From positions 248,001 to 312,000 of the forward strand of contig NZ_JAAIKB010000005.1 of the NCBI RefSeq assembly GCF_011040385.1: 64,000 bases of DNA. Reading direction: 5' to 3'. The notes beneath the pieces were generated by a model. That model did no database searches, was not told where the DNA came from, and worked only from the letters and a program-made list of their open reading frames with translations. Within the stretch, counting starts at the first letter, position 1, and every line of letters begins with the position of its first letter. The position numbers were made by a program, and so were the translations under genes. Below are positions 40,944 to 48,339 of this stretch, piece by piece. The DNA comes from Falsiroseomonas algicola (GTDB taxonomy: Bacteria > Pseudomonadota > Alphaproteobacteria > Acetobacterales > Acetobacteraceae).

Positions 40944-42781
40944 CCCGGCCAGATCATGTTCGGGTTGCGGATCTGGTCGCGGTTGGCTTCGTAGATGATG
41001 GTGTAGAGCACGCCGCGCCCATAGGCCGCGCGCGCCAGGCGCCACAGGCTGTTGCCGGGCTGCACGATGACGCGGCCCTCGGGGATCTCGCCCTGCGGCA
41101 CGCTTTCCCGCTGGAAGGGCAGTTCGACCCGCGCGGAGACCGCGCCATTCGCCGCCAGCTGGTCCACCCGCACGCGGTGCCGGCCGATGGCGGGCGCCGT
41201 CGGGGGCGACAATTCCCAGCGCCCCTGCTCATCCGCCCGCGAATCGCCGGCATGGACGCCGTTGACATAGATGCGCACCGGCGCGCCGGGCGTGGCGCTG
41301 CCGGAGAAGCGGATGCTGCCGGTGTCGTCGTAATCCACCAGATCGAGACCGAGGCCCCGGCGTGCGGGCCCGGTCGGCGTCTGCAGGATGCGCGGCGTGG
41401 CGTTGGGGGCGCCCGGCACCAGCACCACCATCGGCGGCTGCGGCGCCGGCGGCGGCGCGGCCTGGGCGGTCTGGCGGCGCGCAGCCTCCGCGGCGCGCGC
41501 GGCTTCCGCCTGGCGGGCGGCGGCGGCGCGCGCCTCCTCGGCCTGGCGCGCGACCTCCGCCTGGCGGGACTGCTCGGCGCGGCGATTGGCCTCGGCGCGC
41601 GCGGCAGCCTCGGCATCGGCGCGCGCCAGGGTCTGCTGGCGGATCGCGACCTCCGCCGCGCGGGCGGCGGCCTCGGCGGCGCGGGCGGAAACCTCCGCGG
41701 CGCGGGCACTGGCCTCCGCGGCGCGGGAAGCGCTTTCGGCGACGCGCATCGCCGCATCGACGCGGGCATCGGCCTCGGCACGGGCCGCGACTTCGGCACG
41801 GGCGGCCGCGGCCGCGCGTTGAGCGGCCTCCGCGGCACGGGCCTGCGCCTCGGCTTCCTCGCGGGCCTGCGCCTGGAGGCGGGCGGCTTCCTCGGCGGCG
41901 CGCGCTTCGGCGGCCAGGCGGGCGGCCTGTTCGGCGGCGCGGGCCTCGGCCGCGGCGCGTTCCTCTGCCTGCCGGCGCGCGGCGGCCTCGGCGCGGGAAC
42001 GTTCATCGGCCGCGCGGGCCGCCGCGGCGGCCTCGCGCTCCGCTTCCTGGCGCGCCAGCGCCTCGGCCCGGGCGGCGGCTTCGGCGCGCGCGGTGGCCTC
42101 GGCGCGTTGCGCAGCCTCCCGCGCCTCGCGCTCCGCCTGCAGGGCGGCCTGGCGGGCCATCTCCTCCAACCGCGCCAGCGCCGCGGCGCGTTCCTCCGCC
42201 TGGCGGCGGGCCTCGGCCTCGGCGCGGGCGGTCGCCTCGGCGCGTTCCTGCGCCTCGCGCGCCTCGCGCTCCGCCACCACGGCGGGGTCGGGCACGACGA
42301 CGACGACGACGTCGGGACCCGCGATCTCCGCGCCGCCCTGGCGGCCGCGCAGGCTGAACTGGCGGGTGCCCGGGCGCAGCGGGTCGGCGGGCAGGATCAC
42401 CCATTCACCGCGGGCATCGGCACGGGTGCGGCCGATCTCCCGCTCATCCTCCAGCAGCAGCACCTCGGACCCCGGCGCGGCGCGGCCGGCGACCACCACA
42501 TTGCCGCGTGCGCCGACCCGCGCCACGTCGAATCGCGGCGGCTCCAGCGCGGCCACGGCAGGCGGTGACGCGGGGGCGGGCGGGGGCGGGAGGCTGGCCT
42601 GGGGCGGGGGCGCGGGGGTGGCCGGCGGCGGCACCAGGACCGGCCGCGTTTCCGGCGGCGCCGGGGGGCGCGGAGTCGCCACCCGCATCGGCTCCTGCGA
42701 TGCGAACTCGCTGGCGACGTAAGCGGCCAGGCCACCAGCGGCCATGGCCACGATCAACAGGACACGCCCGCTGGGCTTCAT
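40847..42781 (-). CDS. LysM-domain envelope protein with Ala-rich coiled coil
   Basis: 644 residues. Residues 8-26 are a membrane anchor (LLIVAMAAGGLAAYVAS). A Pro-rich stretch and an Ig-like domain (NVVVAGRAAPGSEVLLLED) follow. About residues 165-440 are an Ala/Glu/Arg-rich coiled coil of repeated AEAAARAEA-type units. A second Ig-like domain (GAPVRIYVNGVHAGDSRADEQGRW) and a C-terminal LysM (VIVQPGNSLWRLARAAYGRGVLYTIIYEANRDQIRNPNMI) end it. It probably spans from the inner membrane to peptidoglycan and acts as a periplasmic strut. GC-rich repeats explain the many long spurious frames on both strands. Confidence 0.87.
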   Translation of the reverse strand: MKPSGRVLLIVAMAAGGLAAYVASEFASQEPMRVATPRPPAPPETRPVLVPPPATPAPPPQASLPPPPAPASPPAVAALEPPRFDVARVGARGNVVVAGRAAPGSEVLLLEDEREIGRTRADARGEWVILPADPLRPGTRQFSLRGRQGGAEIAGPDVVVVVVPDPAVVAEREAREAQERAEATARAEAEARRQAEERAAALARLEEMARQAALQAEREAREAAQRAEATARAEAAARAEALARQEAEREAAAAARAADERSRAEAAARRQAEERAAAEARAAEQAARLAAEARAAEEAARLQAQAREEAEAQARAAEAAQRAAAAARAEVAARAEADARVDAAMRVAESASRAAEASARAAEVSARAAEAAARAAEVAIRQQTLARADAEAAARAEANRRAEQSRQAEVARQAEEARAAAARQAEAARAAEAARRQTAQAAPPPAPQPPMVVLVPGAPNATPRILQTPTGPARRGLGLDLVDYDDTGSIRFSGSATPGAPVRIYVNGVHAGDSRADEQGRWELSPPTAPAIGRHRVRVDQLAANGAVSARVELPFQRESVPQGEIPEGRVIVQPGNSLWRLARAAYGRGVLYTIIYEANRDQIRNPNMIWPGQVFTLPPPPPPPAPRPAARPASRPADSSRSR

Positions 42782-42856
42782 GTCTTCGTAACTAGAGCGT
42801 GAAGTCGCGTCGGCACAAGGGCCTATGAGGCGCAACCATCATTTCGCTGCAACTGG

Positions 42857-43636
42857 TCAACGCAAAAGCCACACCCCCCCAAGGCAGCCGAGCGCCGCCA
42901 GTCCCGCCGAGACGGGGGATGGCATCCTGAGGAATGGCAGCAGCCCCGCCAGCGCCCCTGCCCAGAGCACCGAGGCCGGCGCCGCCGCCACCAGCCAATC
43001 GGCCGGCGCGCCCCGCGCCAGTACCGGCAGCGCGGCCAGCGCCGCCATGCCGGCCGCGAGCGGCATTGCCGCCGCGGGCGATCCACGCCCGGCCTGTCCA
43101 CCCGCCAGGGCGCCCAGCGCCGCCCCGGCCGCGGCCACGCCCAGCACCACCGCCGGGCCCGGCAGCCGCGCCAGCACCAGCGCCGCCAGAAGGGCGAGCG
43201 CCGCGGCCGGGGCGGACCAGGCGGCAGGGCGACGCAGCAGCAGCGCCGCCAGCGCGGCCACGCCGAGAAGAGCAGGCAGCGCGGCCAGCGCATCCGCCAC
43301 GGTCCGTGGTGCGCCCCCCATCCACCATCCCGTCGCCAGCACGCCCATCCCCGCCGCGGCAGGGGCGACCCAGCGCCCGCGCCGCGCCGCCATGCCGCCC
43401 AGCGCGGCCAGCAGCAGCAGCGCCGCCGCCAGCAGCGGCAGCCGTTCCGGCAATTGGCGGGGGGAGGCGGTCACCAGACCCATGGTCCACCACCACCCCG
43501 CCAGCAGCCCGGCCGCCGCCGCCAGCGCCGCGAGCACCGGCCGCCGCGCCACGCGCCCGCCCAGCGCGATGGCCGCCGATACCGCCAGCGCGACGAGTCC
43601 CGGCACGAATCCCGGCCAGACGATCCATCCATCCAT
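42857..43636 (-). CDS. Polytopic membrane protein, unknown
   Basis: 259-residue protein with about eight hydrophobic segments rich in Ala, Gly and Leu (PGLVALAVSAAIALGGRV, LPLLAAALLLLAALGGMAAR, VVLGVAAAGAALGALAGG). There are no obvious catalytic motifs. Its composition follows the general GC bias, and gene signal depends mainly on the open frame and regular helix spacing. Start at 43636 (MDGWIVWPG) is used. It could be a DUF-type membrane protein; I do not recognise a family. Confidence 0.65.
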   Translation of the reverse strand: MDGWIVWPGFVPGLVALAVSAAIALGGRVARRPVLAALAAAAGLLAGWWWTMGLVTASPRQLPERLPLLAAALLLLAALGGMAARRGRWVAPAAAGMGVLATGWWMGGAPRTVADALAALPALLGVAALAALLLRRPAAWSAPAAALALLAALVLARLPGPAVVLGVAAAGAALGALAGGQAGRGSPAAAMPLAAGMAALAALPVLARGAPADWLVAAAPASVLWAGALAGLLPFLRMPSPVSAGLAALGCLGGVWLLR

Positions 43637-43763
43637 GCCGCCTTCCTGCCGCCATCCACCGCCCGGGCGCAATCGGCGATGGGCGCGCCCGTCACGCAAC
43701 GAAACTTGCGGGGGGCGCCCCGGCGCGGCCTAATCCCGCGGACAACGACACCGGGCTTTTGGC

Positions 43764-44513
43764 ATGGCGGATACGACACCACGGGGCAGGGCCTATTCCG
43801 GGCCGGGGACGGGGCCGGGCACGCGGCGCCTCAAGGTCTGGGACCCCTGGGTGCGCCTGGTGCACTGGTCGATCGTGCTGCTGATCCCGTTCTCCTTCTG
43901 GACGGCCAAGACGGATCGCTGGGACCTGCACCTGCTGGCGGGCTACACGATGCTGACGCTGATCGTCTTCCGCATCGCCTGGGGGCTCGTGGGATCCCAC
44001 ACCGCGCGGTTCCGGAACTTCCTCAAGTCACCGCTGGAGGCGCTGCGCCACCTCGGCCATCTGCGCCAGCGGCCGGTCGGCGTGGAGATCGGCCACAATG
44101 CGGCCGGCGGCTGGATGGTGCTGGTGCTGCTGCTGCTGCTGCTGACCCAGGCGGGCACCGGGCTCTTCGCCAACCACGATCCCGGCTTCACCTATTCGCA
44201 GCATGGCCCGCTCTCGATGCTGGTCAGCGAGGCGGACAGCGAATGGGCCACCAGCATCCATCTCAGGCTGTTCTGGGTGATCGTCGCCGCGGCGGTGCTG
44301 CACATCCTGGCGATCATCGCCTACCGCGTTCTGCGCGGGCAGAACCTGGTGGGGCCGATGGTGACGGGGGATCTCAAGATCCCGGTGCTCTACAGCGGCC
44401 CGCAGCCGAAGATGGGGCATCCGCTGCTGGCGCTCGCGCTGCTGGCGGCGGCGGCGGGGCTGGTCTGGTATGTGGTGGGGCTGGGGGCCGGTGCCGTGGG
44501 CGGCTTCGGCTGA
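43764..44513 (+). CDS. Cytochrome b561-type b-heme membrane protein
   Basis: 249-residue four-helix di-heme cytochrome b of the b561/Ni-Fe-hydrogenase-subunit type. Candidate heme ligands are His in RLVHWSIVLLIPF, DLHLLAGYTML, and in the last helices SIHLRLFWVIVAAAVLHILA; VYRILRGQN-like and LVGSHTARFRNF segments are typical of the family. It shuttles electrons between quinol and a periplasmic cytochrome c. It is convergent with a cytochrome c' gene, separated by a strong bidirectional hairpin. Confidence 0.9.
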   Translation: MADTTPRGRAYSGPGTGPGTRRLKVWDPWVRLVHWSIVLLIPFSFWTAKTDRWDLHLLAGYTMLTLIVFRIAWGLVGSHTARFRNFLKSPLEALRHLGHLRQRPVGVEIGHNAAGGWMVLVLLLLLLTQAGTGLFANHDPGFTYSQHGPLSMLVSEADSEWATSIHLRLFWVIVAAAVLHILAIIAYRVLRGQNLVGPMVTGDLKIPVLYSGPQPKMGHPLLALALLAAAAGLVWYVVGLGAGAVGGFG

Positions 44514-44522
44514 CAGGCTCCG

Positions 44523-44565
44523 ACGCCTCATCTGGCCGCGCGCCCGCACGGCCAGAGTGAGGCGT
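44523..44565. terminator. Bidirectional terminator between cytochrome genes
   Basis: ACGCCTCA-TCTGGCCG pairs with CGGCCAGA-GTGAGGCGT, about 16 bp with one bulged base and a 10-base loop, followed on the plus strand by TTTCGGG. It sits in the 61-base gap between convergent genes. Confidence 0.85.
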
Positions 44566-44574
44566 TTCGGGCCT

Positions 44575-45030
44575 TCAGCGGGCGCGGAAGGGCTGGTGGC
44601 AGGCGCCGCAGGTGCCGCCCACCGTCCGCAGCGTATCCGCGGTGACGGTGCCGGCTTCCGCGGCCGTCTTGAGCGTGGCGAAGGCGGCCGCGGCGGCGCT
44701 GGCGCGCGTCGCGAAGGTGGCGCGGTCCGCATCGATGGCGGCGAGCGCGCGGGTCTGGCCCTCATTCGTGCCCTGCGGCTGCGGCGGCGTCAGGGATGCG
44801 GCCGGCACGCGGTTCGGGAGGCTGTTGATGAAGGCCGTCATCTGGTCGACCCGCGGCGCCAGGGCACGGGTATCGCCGCGCTGGTTCACCGCCTGGGTGA
44901 AGGCCTCCATCGTCTGGCCGAGCATGCGGAAGCCGGCCCGGCGTTCCGCGATGACATCGCCCTGCGCGAAGGCCGGCGCCGCCGTCCCCACCGCCAGCAC
45001 GACGCCGGCCACAAGCATCCAAGAACGCAT
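44575..45030 (-). CDS. Cytochrome c'/c-556 family protein
   Basis: 151-residue periplasmic four-helix cytochrome. The signal peptide is in residues 1-22 (RSWMLVAGVVLAVGTAAPAFA). The heme motif is CGACH in GGTCGACHQPFR right at the C-terminus, as in the cytochrome c' family, with ERRAGFRMLGQTMEAF at the N-terminal helix. The family binds small ligands such as NO or acts as electron carrier. A b561 cytochrome gene faces it, so they may exchange electrons. Confidence 0.92.
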   Translation of the reverse strand: MRSWMLVAGVVLAVGTAAPAFAQGDVIAERRAGFRMLGQTMEAFTQAVNQRGDTRALAPRVDQMTAFINSLPNRVPAASLTPPQPQGTNEGQTRALAAIDADRATFATRASAAAAAFATLKTAAEAGTVTADTLRTVGGTCGACHQPFRAR

Positions 45031-45172
45031 CCGTCCATCCCTTCCGGTATCGGAGGGCTGGAAGGCTGGCAGCATCGAAGTGCCGGCGCAACGGTCAGGC
45101 GCCCTTGTCGCATTTCGTAGCATTCGGGCCCGGCTGCGCCGGTGGCCTGACCGCCGGCGGGGATACCCCCCC

Positions 45173-45201
45173 TTGTCGGGCCCTGGGGGCTTCGCTATAG
45201 C
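45173..45201 (+). promoter_or_regulatory. Candidate promoter of tRNA-Pro
   Basis: TTGTCG at 45173-45178 and TATAGC at 45196-45201 with a 17-base spacer fit a housekeeping sigma-70-type promoter; transcription would start near 45208, 15 bases before the tRNA. No other gene starts here. Confidence 0.6.
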
Positions 45202-45222
45202 GCCCACCTCGCCGCGCCCCAC

Positions 45223-45299
45223 CGGAGTGTAGCTCAGCCTGGTAGAGCACTGTGTTCGGGACGCAGGGGCCGGAGGTTCGAATCCTCTCACTCCGACCA
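45223..45299 (+). tRNA. tRNA-Pro, anticodon CGG
   Basis: 77 bases including an encoded CCA. The acceptor stem CGGAGTG pairs with CACTCCG; the D arm is GCTC-AGCCTGGTA-GAGC; the anticodon stem CTGTG/CGCAG closes the loop TTCGGGA with anticodon CGG, reading CCG codons, the common Pro codon here. The T arm GGAGG-TTCGAAT-CCTCT is standard. Confidence 0.95.
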
Positions 45300-45319
45300 T
45301 CAAGGCCGCGGCGCCGAAG

Positions 45320-45350
45320 CCCCGCCAGACTGACGTCTGGCGGGGTTTTT
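45320..45350 (+). terminator. Rho-independent terminator of tRNA-Pro
   Basis: Perfect 11-bp stem (CCCCGCCAGAC with GTCTGGCGGGG) with a 4-base loop followed by five T. Starts 21 bases past the tRNA. Confidence 0.92.
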
Positions 45351-45517
45351 CGTGCCGATGCCCAGAAGCTGGGCAATCCGCTGCGGATGTGACGATTGTG
45401 CGATGCATCGGTGCAACTATGCGGCATGAATTCAACACAACGTTGAACTTTGCCCCTCGCGCGATCGTGTGGTGCTGCTAATGGAACCGGGACCGATCCC
45501 CTTCGAGGAGCCTCCCG

Positions 45518-46309
45518 ATGGCCCGTAACCTCATCCTGGCCGCCACGGCGCTCTGCGGCGGCATCCTGCTGGCGCCCCAGGCCGGCACCGCCCAGACCAC
45601 GATCGACAGCATCGGCGTGACGGTCACCACGACCCCCGCCATCACCAGCGACTACCTGTTCCGCGGCCTCAGCCAGACGCGTGGCCGCCCCGCCGCGCAG
45701 CTGACGCTGGATGCCGAGCACAGCAGCGGCGTCTATGTCGGCGCCTTCGTCAGCAATGTGGCTTTCGCCGGCACCAATGCCCGGAGCGAGGTCGACTACA
45801 GCGCGGGCTACCGCTTCGCGCTCGGCGACCTCAAGCTCGACCTGGGCGGCACCTACTACAGCTACCCCGGCTACACCGCCCCGCGCGGCGGCTTCGAGCT
45901 GAATTTTTACGAGCTCGCCTTGCGCGCGAGCTACGAGATCGCCCCGGTGAAGTTCGTCGGCCTCGCCGCCTGGTCGCCCAACTTCACGGGCGAATCCGGC
46001 AGCGCCGTCTACCTCGAGGGCGGCTTCGACATGGCGCTCGACTACGGCTTCACCATCTCGCCGCGCCTCGGCTACCAGATGGTGGAGCGCAACATCGTCC
46101 CCGCCGCCGGCAGCCGGGACGGCTATTTCGGGGCGCCCGACTACTACACCCTGTCGCTGGCCGTCTCCCGCGAGATCTTCGGCGGCTTCATCGGCACCGG
46201 CATGGTGGTGTGGAACAGCATGACGCACTCCAGCGGCCGGTCCGACTGCTTCGGCGGCAGCAAGACCTGCGACAGCCGGGCGATCGTGACGCTCAGCCGT
46301 CCCTTCTGA
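45518..46309 (+). CDS. TorF-family outer membrane porin (copy 1)
   Basis: 263-residue beta-barrel protein of the TorF family (TIGR02001-like). Signal peptide in residues 1-25 (LILAATALCGGILLAPQAGTAQ). The mature start VTVTTTPAITSDYLFRGLSQT is the family hallmark, followed by alternating short strands (SGVYVGAFVSN, YRFALGDLKLDLGGTYY) and a terminal VTLSRPF with the C-terminal Phe of outer membrane barrels. Two cysteines (DCFGGSKTC) near the end could form a loop disulfide. A near-identical paralogue follows. Inverted repeat TTCAAC-N5-GTTGAA lies upstream at 45431. Confidence 0.9.
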   Translation: MARNLILAATALCGGILLAPQAGTAQTTIDSIGVTVTTTPAITSDYLFRGLSQTRGRPAAQLTLDAEHSSGVYVGAFVSNVAFAGTNARSEVDYSAGYRFALGDLKLDLGGTYYSYPGYTAPRGGFELNFYELALRASYEIAPVKFVGLAAWSPNFTGESGSAVYLEGGFDMALDYGFTISPRLGYQMVERNIVPAAGSRDGYFGAPDYYTLSLAVSREIFGGFIGTGMVVWNSMTHSSGRSDCFGGSKTCDSRAIVTLSRPF

Positions 46310-46336
46310 TCCGCGGCCCTTCTTCGGAGCGTGGCA

Positions 46337-46367
46337 GGCGGCGTCCCCCGGGGGGCGCCGCCTTTTT
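46337..46367 (+). terminator. Terminator after first TorF gene
   Basis: GGCGGCG-TCCCCC pairs with GGGGGG-CGCCGCC in a near-perfect stem followed by TTTTT. It lies 28 bases past the stop, so the two porin genes have separate transcription ends. Confidence 0.85.
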
Positions 46368-46482
46368 CATGGGGTTGTGGACTGATTCGAGCACGAAATC
46401 TTGAGGAAGGGTGCGCGGACCTTGTCGTGGCGCCAGGTTTGCAAGGCCTGCTGCAGTGCAACCGCAGAAGGCGCTCCGTCCG

Positions 46483-47280
46483 ATGCTCCGCGTCTCCCTC
46501 CTCGCCGCGACCGCCCTGTTCGGCGGCATCGTGCTTGCCCCCCAGGCATCCCAGGCCCAACAGGCCATCGACAGCCTCGGCCTGACGGTCACCACCACGC
46601 CGGCCATCACCAGCGACTACCTGTTCCGCGGCCTGAGCCAGACCCGGAACCGCCCCGCGGCACAGCTCACCCTCGATGTCGAGCATGCGAGCGGCGTCTA
46701 TGTCGGCGCCTTCCTCAGCAACGTCGCCTTCGCCGGCACCAATGCACGGCAGGAACTCGACCTGCTCGCCGGCTACCGCTTCGCGATCGGCGACCTGAAG
46801 CTCGACCTCGGCGCCACCTACTACGCCTATCCCGGCTATTCCGCGGCGCCTGGCGGCTTCGACCTCGATTTCTACGAATTCGCCCTGCGCGCGAGCTACG
46901 AGATCGCGCCGATGAAGTTCGTGGCCACCGCGGCCTGGTCGCCGCAATTCACCGGCGAATCCGGCGCCGCCTACTACCTGGAAGGCGGCTTCGACATGGC
47001 GCTGGACTACGGTTTCACCGTCTCGCCGCGCGTCGGCTACCAATGGGTGGAGCGCAACATCGTTCCCGCCGGCGGCAGCCGCGACGGCTATTTCGGCGCC
47101 ATCGACTACGGGTACTTCTCGCTCTCCGTGTCGCGGGAGATCGTGGGCGGCATCATCGGCACCGTGACCGGCGTCTACAACACGCTGTCGACGGAGCGGA
47201 ATGGCGTCGCCAGCGACTGCTTCGGAGGCTCCAAGGTCTGCGACAACCGCTTCACCCTGACGCTCAGCCGCCCCTTCTGA
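46483..47280 (+). CDS. TorF-family outer membrane porin (copy 2)
   Basis: 265-residue paralogue of the upstream porin. The same hallmark, VTTTPAITSDYLFRGLSQT, follows a signal peptide (LLAATALFGGIVLAPQASQAQ), and the DCFGGSKVC loop and final LTLSRPF are shared. Many aligned residues differ only conservatively, indicating a tandem duplication with divergence of exposed loops. ATG at 46483 starts the signal peptide. It has its own upstream region and its own terminator, so the copies may be expressed differently. Confidence 0.9.
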   Translation: MLRVSLLAATALFGGIVLAPQASQAQQAIDSLGLTVTTTPAITSDYLFRGLSQTRNRPAAQLTLDVEHASGVYVGAFLSNVAFAGTNARQELDLLAGYRFAIGDLKLDLGATYYAYPGYSAAPGGFDLDFYEFALRASYEIAPMKFVATAAWSPQFTGESGAAYYLEGGFDMALDYGFTVSPRVGYQWVERNIVPAGGSRDGYFGAIDYGYFSLSVSREIVGGIIGTVTGVYNTLSTERNGVASDCFGGSKVCDNRFTLTLSRPF

Positions 47281-47295
47281 GGCCGGGACCATGGG

Positions 47296-47320
47296 CCGGC
47301 GCGCGGCAGCGCGCCGGTTC
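47296..47320 (+). terminator. Terminator after second TorF gene
   Basis: CCGGCGCGC-GGCA-GCGCGCCGG, perfect 9-bp stem followed by TTC, 15 bases past the stop. The following T-run is short. Confidence 0.7.
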
Positions 47321-47344
47321 GCTACCGCGCGCCGATCTCCCTAA

Positions 47345-47373
47345 GAAAAAGCCGGCGCCTACCGTGCGCCGGC
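47345..47373 (-). terminator. Terminator of DUF2842 gene, containing its stop codon
   Basis: On the minus strand GCCGGCGC (47373-47366), a 7-base loop, GCGCCGGC (47358-47351) and then TTTTTCTT. The loop holds the TAG stop (47361-47359) of the DUF2842 gene, so the final codons form the left arm of the stem. Confidence 0.85.
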
Positions 47374-47550
47374 CGCCCAGAACATCAGCCGCTTGGCGGG
47401 CCAGGCCCAGGCGATGCCCGCCACCGTGAAGTAGATGAACTGCAGCACCCAGTGCAGCGGCAGGACATGGTCCGCCAGCGCGACCACCGCCATCACATAG
47501 AGCGCGAAGCCGACCAGGCCGATGAGCAGGGCAATGGGGGTGCGGGACAT
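47359..47550 (-). CDS. DUF2842 small membrane protein
   Basis: 63-residue protein with two hydrophobic segments: PIALLIGLVGFALYVMAVVALA and LQFIYFTVAGIAWAWPAKRLM. This two-helix layout and the terminal W-x-P-A motif fit the alphaproteobacterial DUF2842 family of unknown function. The stop lies in the loop of a terminator. Start at 47550 matches the family N-terminus; the longer frame above is an antisense shadow. Confidence 0.85.
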   Translation of the reverse strand: MSRTPIALLIGLVGFALYVMAVVALADHVLPLHWVLQFIYFTVAGIAWAWPAKRLMFWAAGAR

Positions 47551-47751
47551 GGCGGCGATGTGGACCGCGCCTGCCGATCCGCCAAGCCCCCAGCCAGCGT
47601 GATCGCGCGCGACTCCATCCTGCTGTTGCGGCGGCCAGCCCCCCGGGCGTAGCGTGCCCCCCGAGGAAGGCACAGGCTCGCCCGCCATCCGCGCACCCCG
47701 CGCGGTGGCCCACGGTCTTGCGCCCCCATCCCGGAGCACACGACCACAGGC

Positions 47752-48339
47752 ATGGCTGACCAGAACCTCCCCCCTTCCGGCCTCCCCGGCACCGATGGCA
47801 CGCGCCTCATCCCCGATCCCGCGATCGACCTGAAGGACCATATCCGGGGCATCCCCGATTTCCCGAAGCCGGGGATCCTGTTCTACGACATCTCCACCCT
47901 GCTCCGGCACGGCTCCGCCTGGCGCACGGCGATGGCGCGGATGGCGGACATCATCCGCCCGCACCAGCCCCAGGTCCTGGCCGGCATCGAAAGCCGCGGC
48001 TTCCTGGTGGCCGCGCCGCTCGCCCTCGAACTCGGCCTCGGCTTCGTCATGCTGCGCAAGCCGCGCAAGCTGCCGGGCCTGACCATCGGGCTCAGCTACG
48101 CGCTCGAATACGGCACCGACCGGATCGAGATGCAGGCGGATGCCGTGCAGCCCGGCCAGCGCGTCGTGCTGCTGGATGATCTGCTGGCGACGGGCGGCAC
48201 CATGGCGGCCGGCATCTCCCTGCTCCGCCAGGCCGGCGCCGTCGTGCCCTGCGCCGCGGCGCTGATCGAATTGACCTTCCTCGGTGGCAGAGGCCGGCTC
48301 GATGTCCCGTTCGAAGCGCTCATCCAGTACGACGACTAG
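47752..48339 (+). CDS. apt: Adenine phosphoribosyltransferase
   Basis: 195-residue purine salvage enzyme (adenine + PRPP to AMP). [23 protein letters not shown] is the typical N-terminal region, [17 protein letters not shown] contains the flexible-loop region, and [17 protein letters not shown] is the PRPP-binding motif. It also has an extended Pro-rich N-terminus of about 25 residues. The hybrid histidine kinase frame overlaps its 3' end. Confidence 0.95.
   Translation: MADQNLPPSGLPGTDGTRLIPDPAIDLKDHIRGIPDFPKPGILFYDISTLLRHGSAWRTAMARMADIIRPHQPQVLAGIESRGFLVAAPLALELGLGFVMLRKPRKLPGLTIGLSYALEYGTDRIEMQADAVQPGQRVVLLDDLLATGGTMAAGISLLRQAGAVVPCAAALIELTFLGGRGRLDVPFEALIQYDD

Noticed and set aside
41460-42290. 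CRISPR-like or tandem DNA repeats
   Set aside because: Repeats encode Ala-rich coiled coil with irregular period and no spacers; no cas genes.
41177-42568. Plus-strand glycine/arginine-rich frames over the LysM gene
   Set aside because: They are antisense to the Ala-rich coiled coil; low-complexity composition, no domain.
45223-45350. Integration site at the tRNA-Pro
   Set aside because: No integrase, no direct repeat of the tRNA 3' end found in the window and the flanks are ordinary genes.
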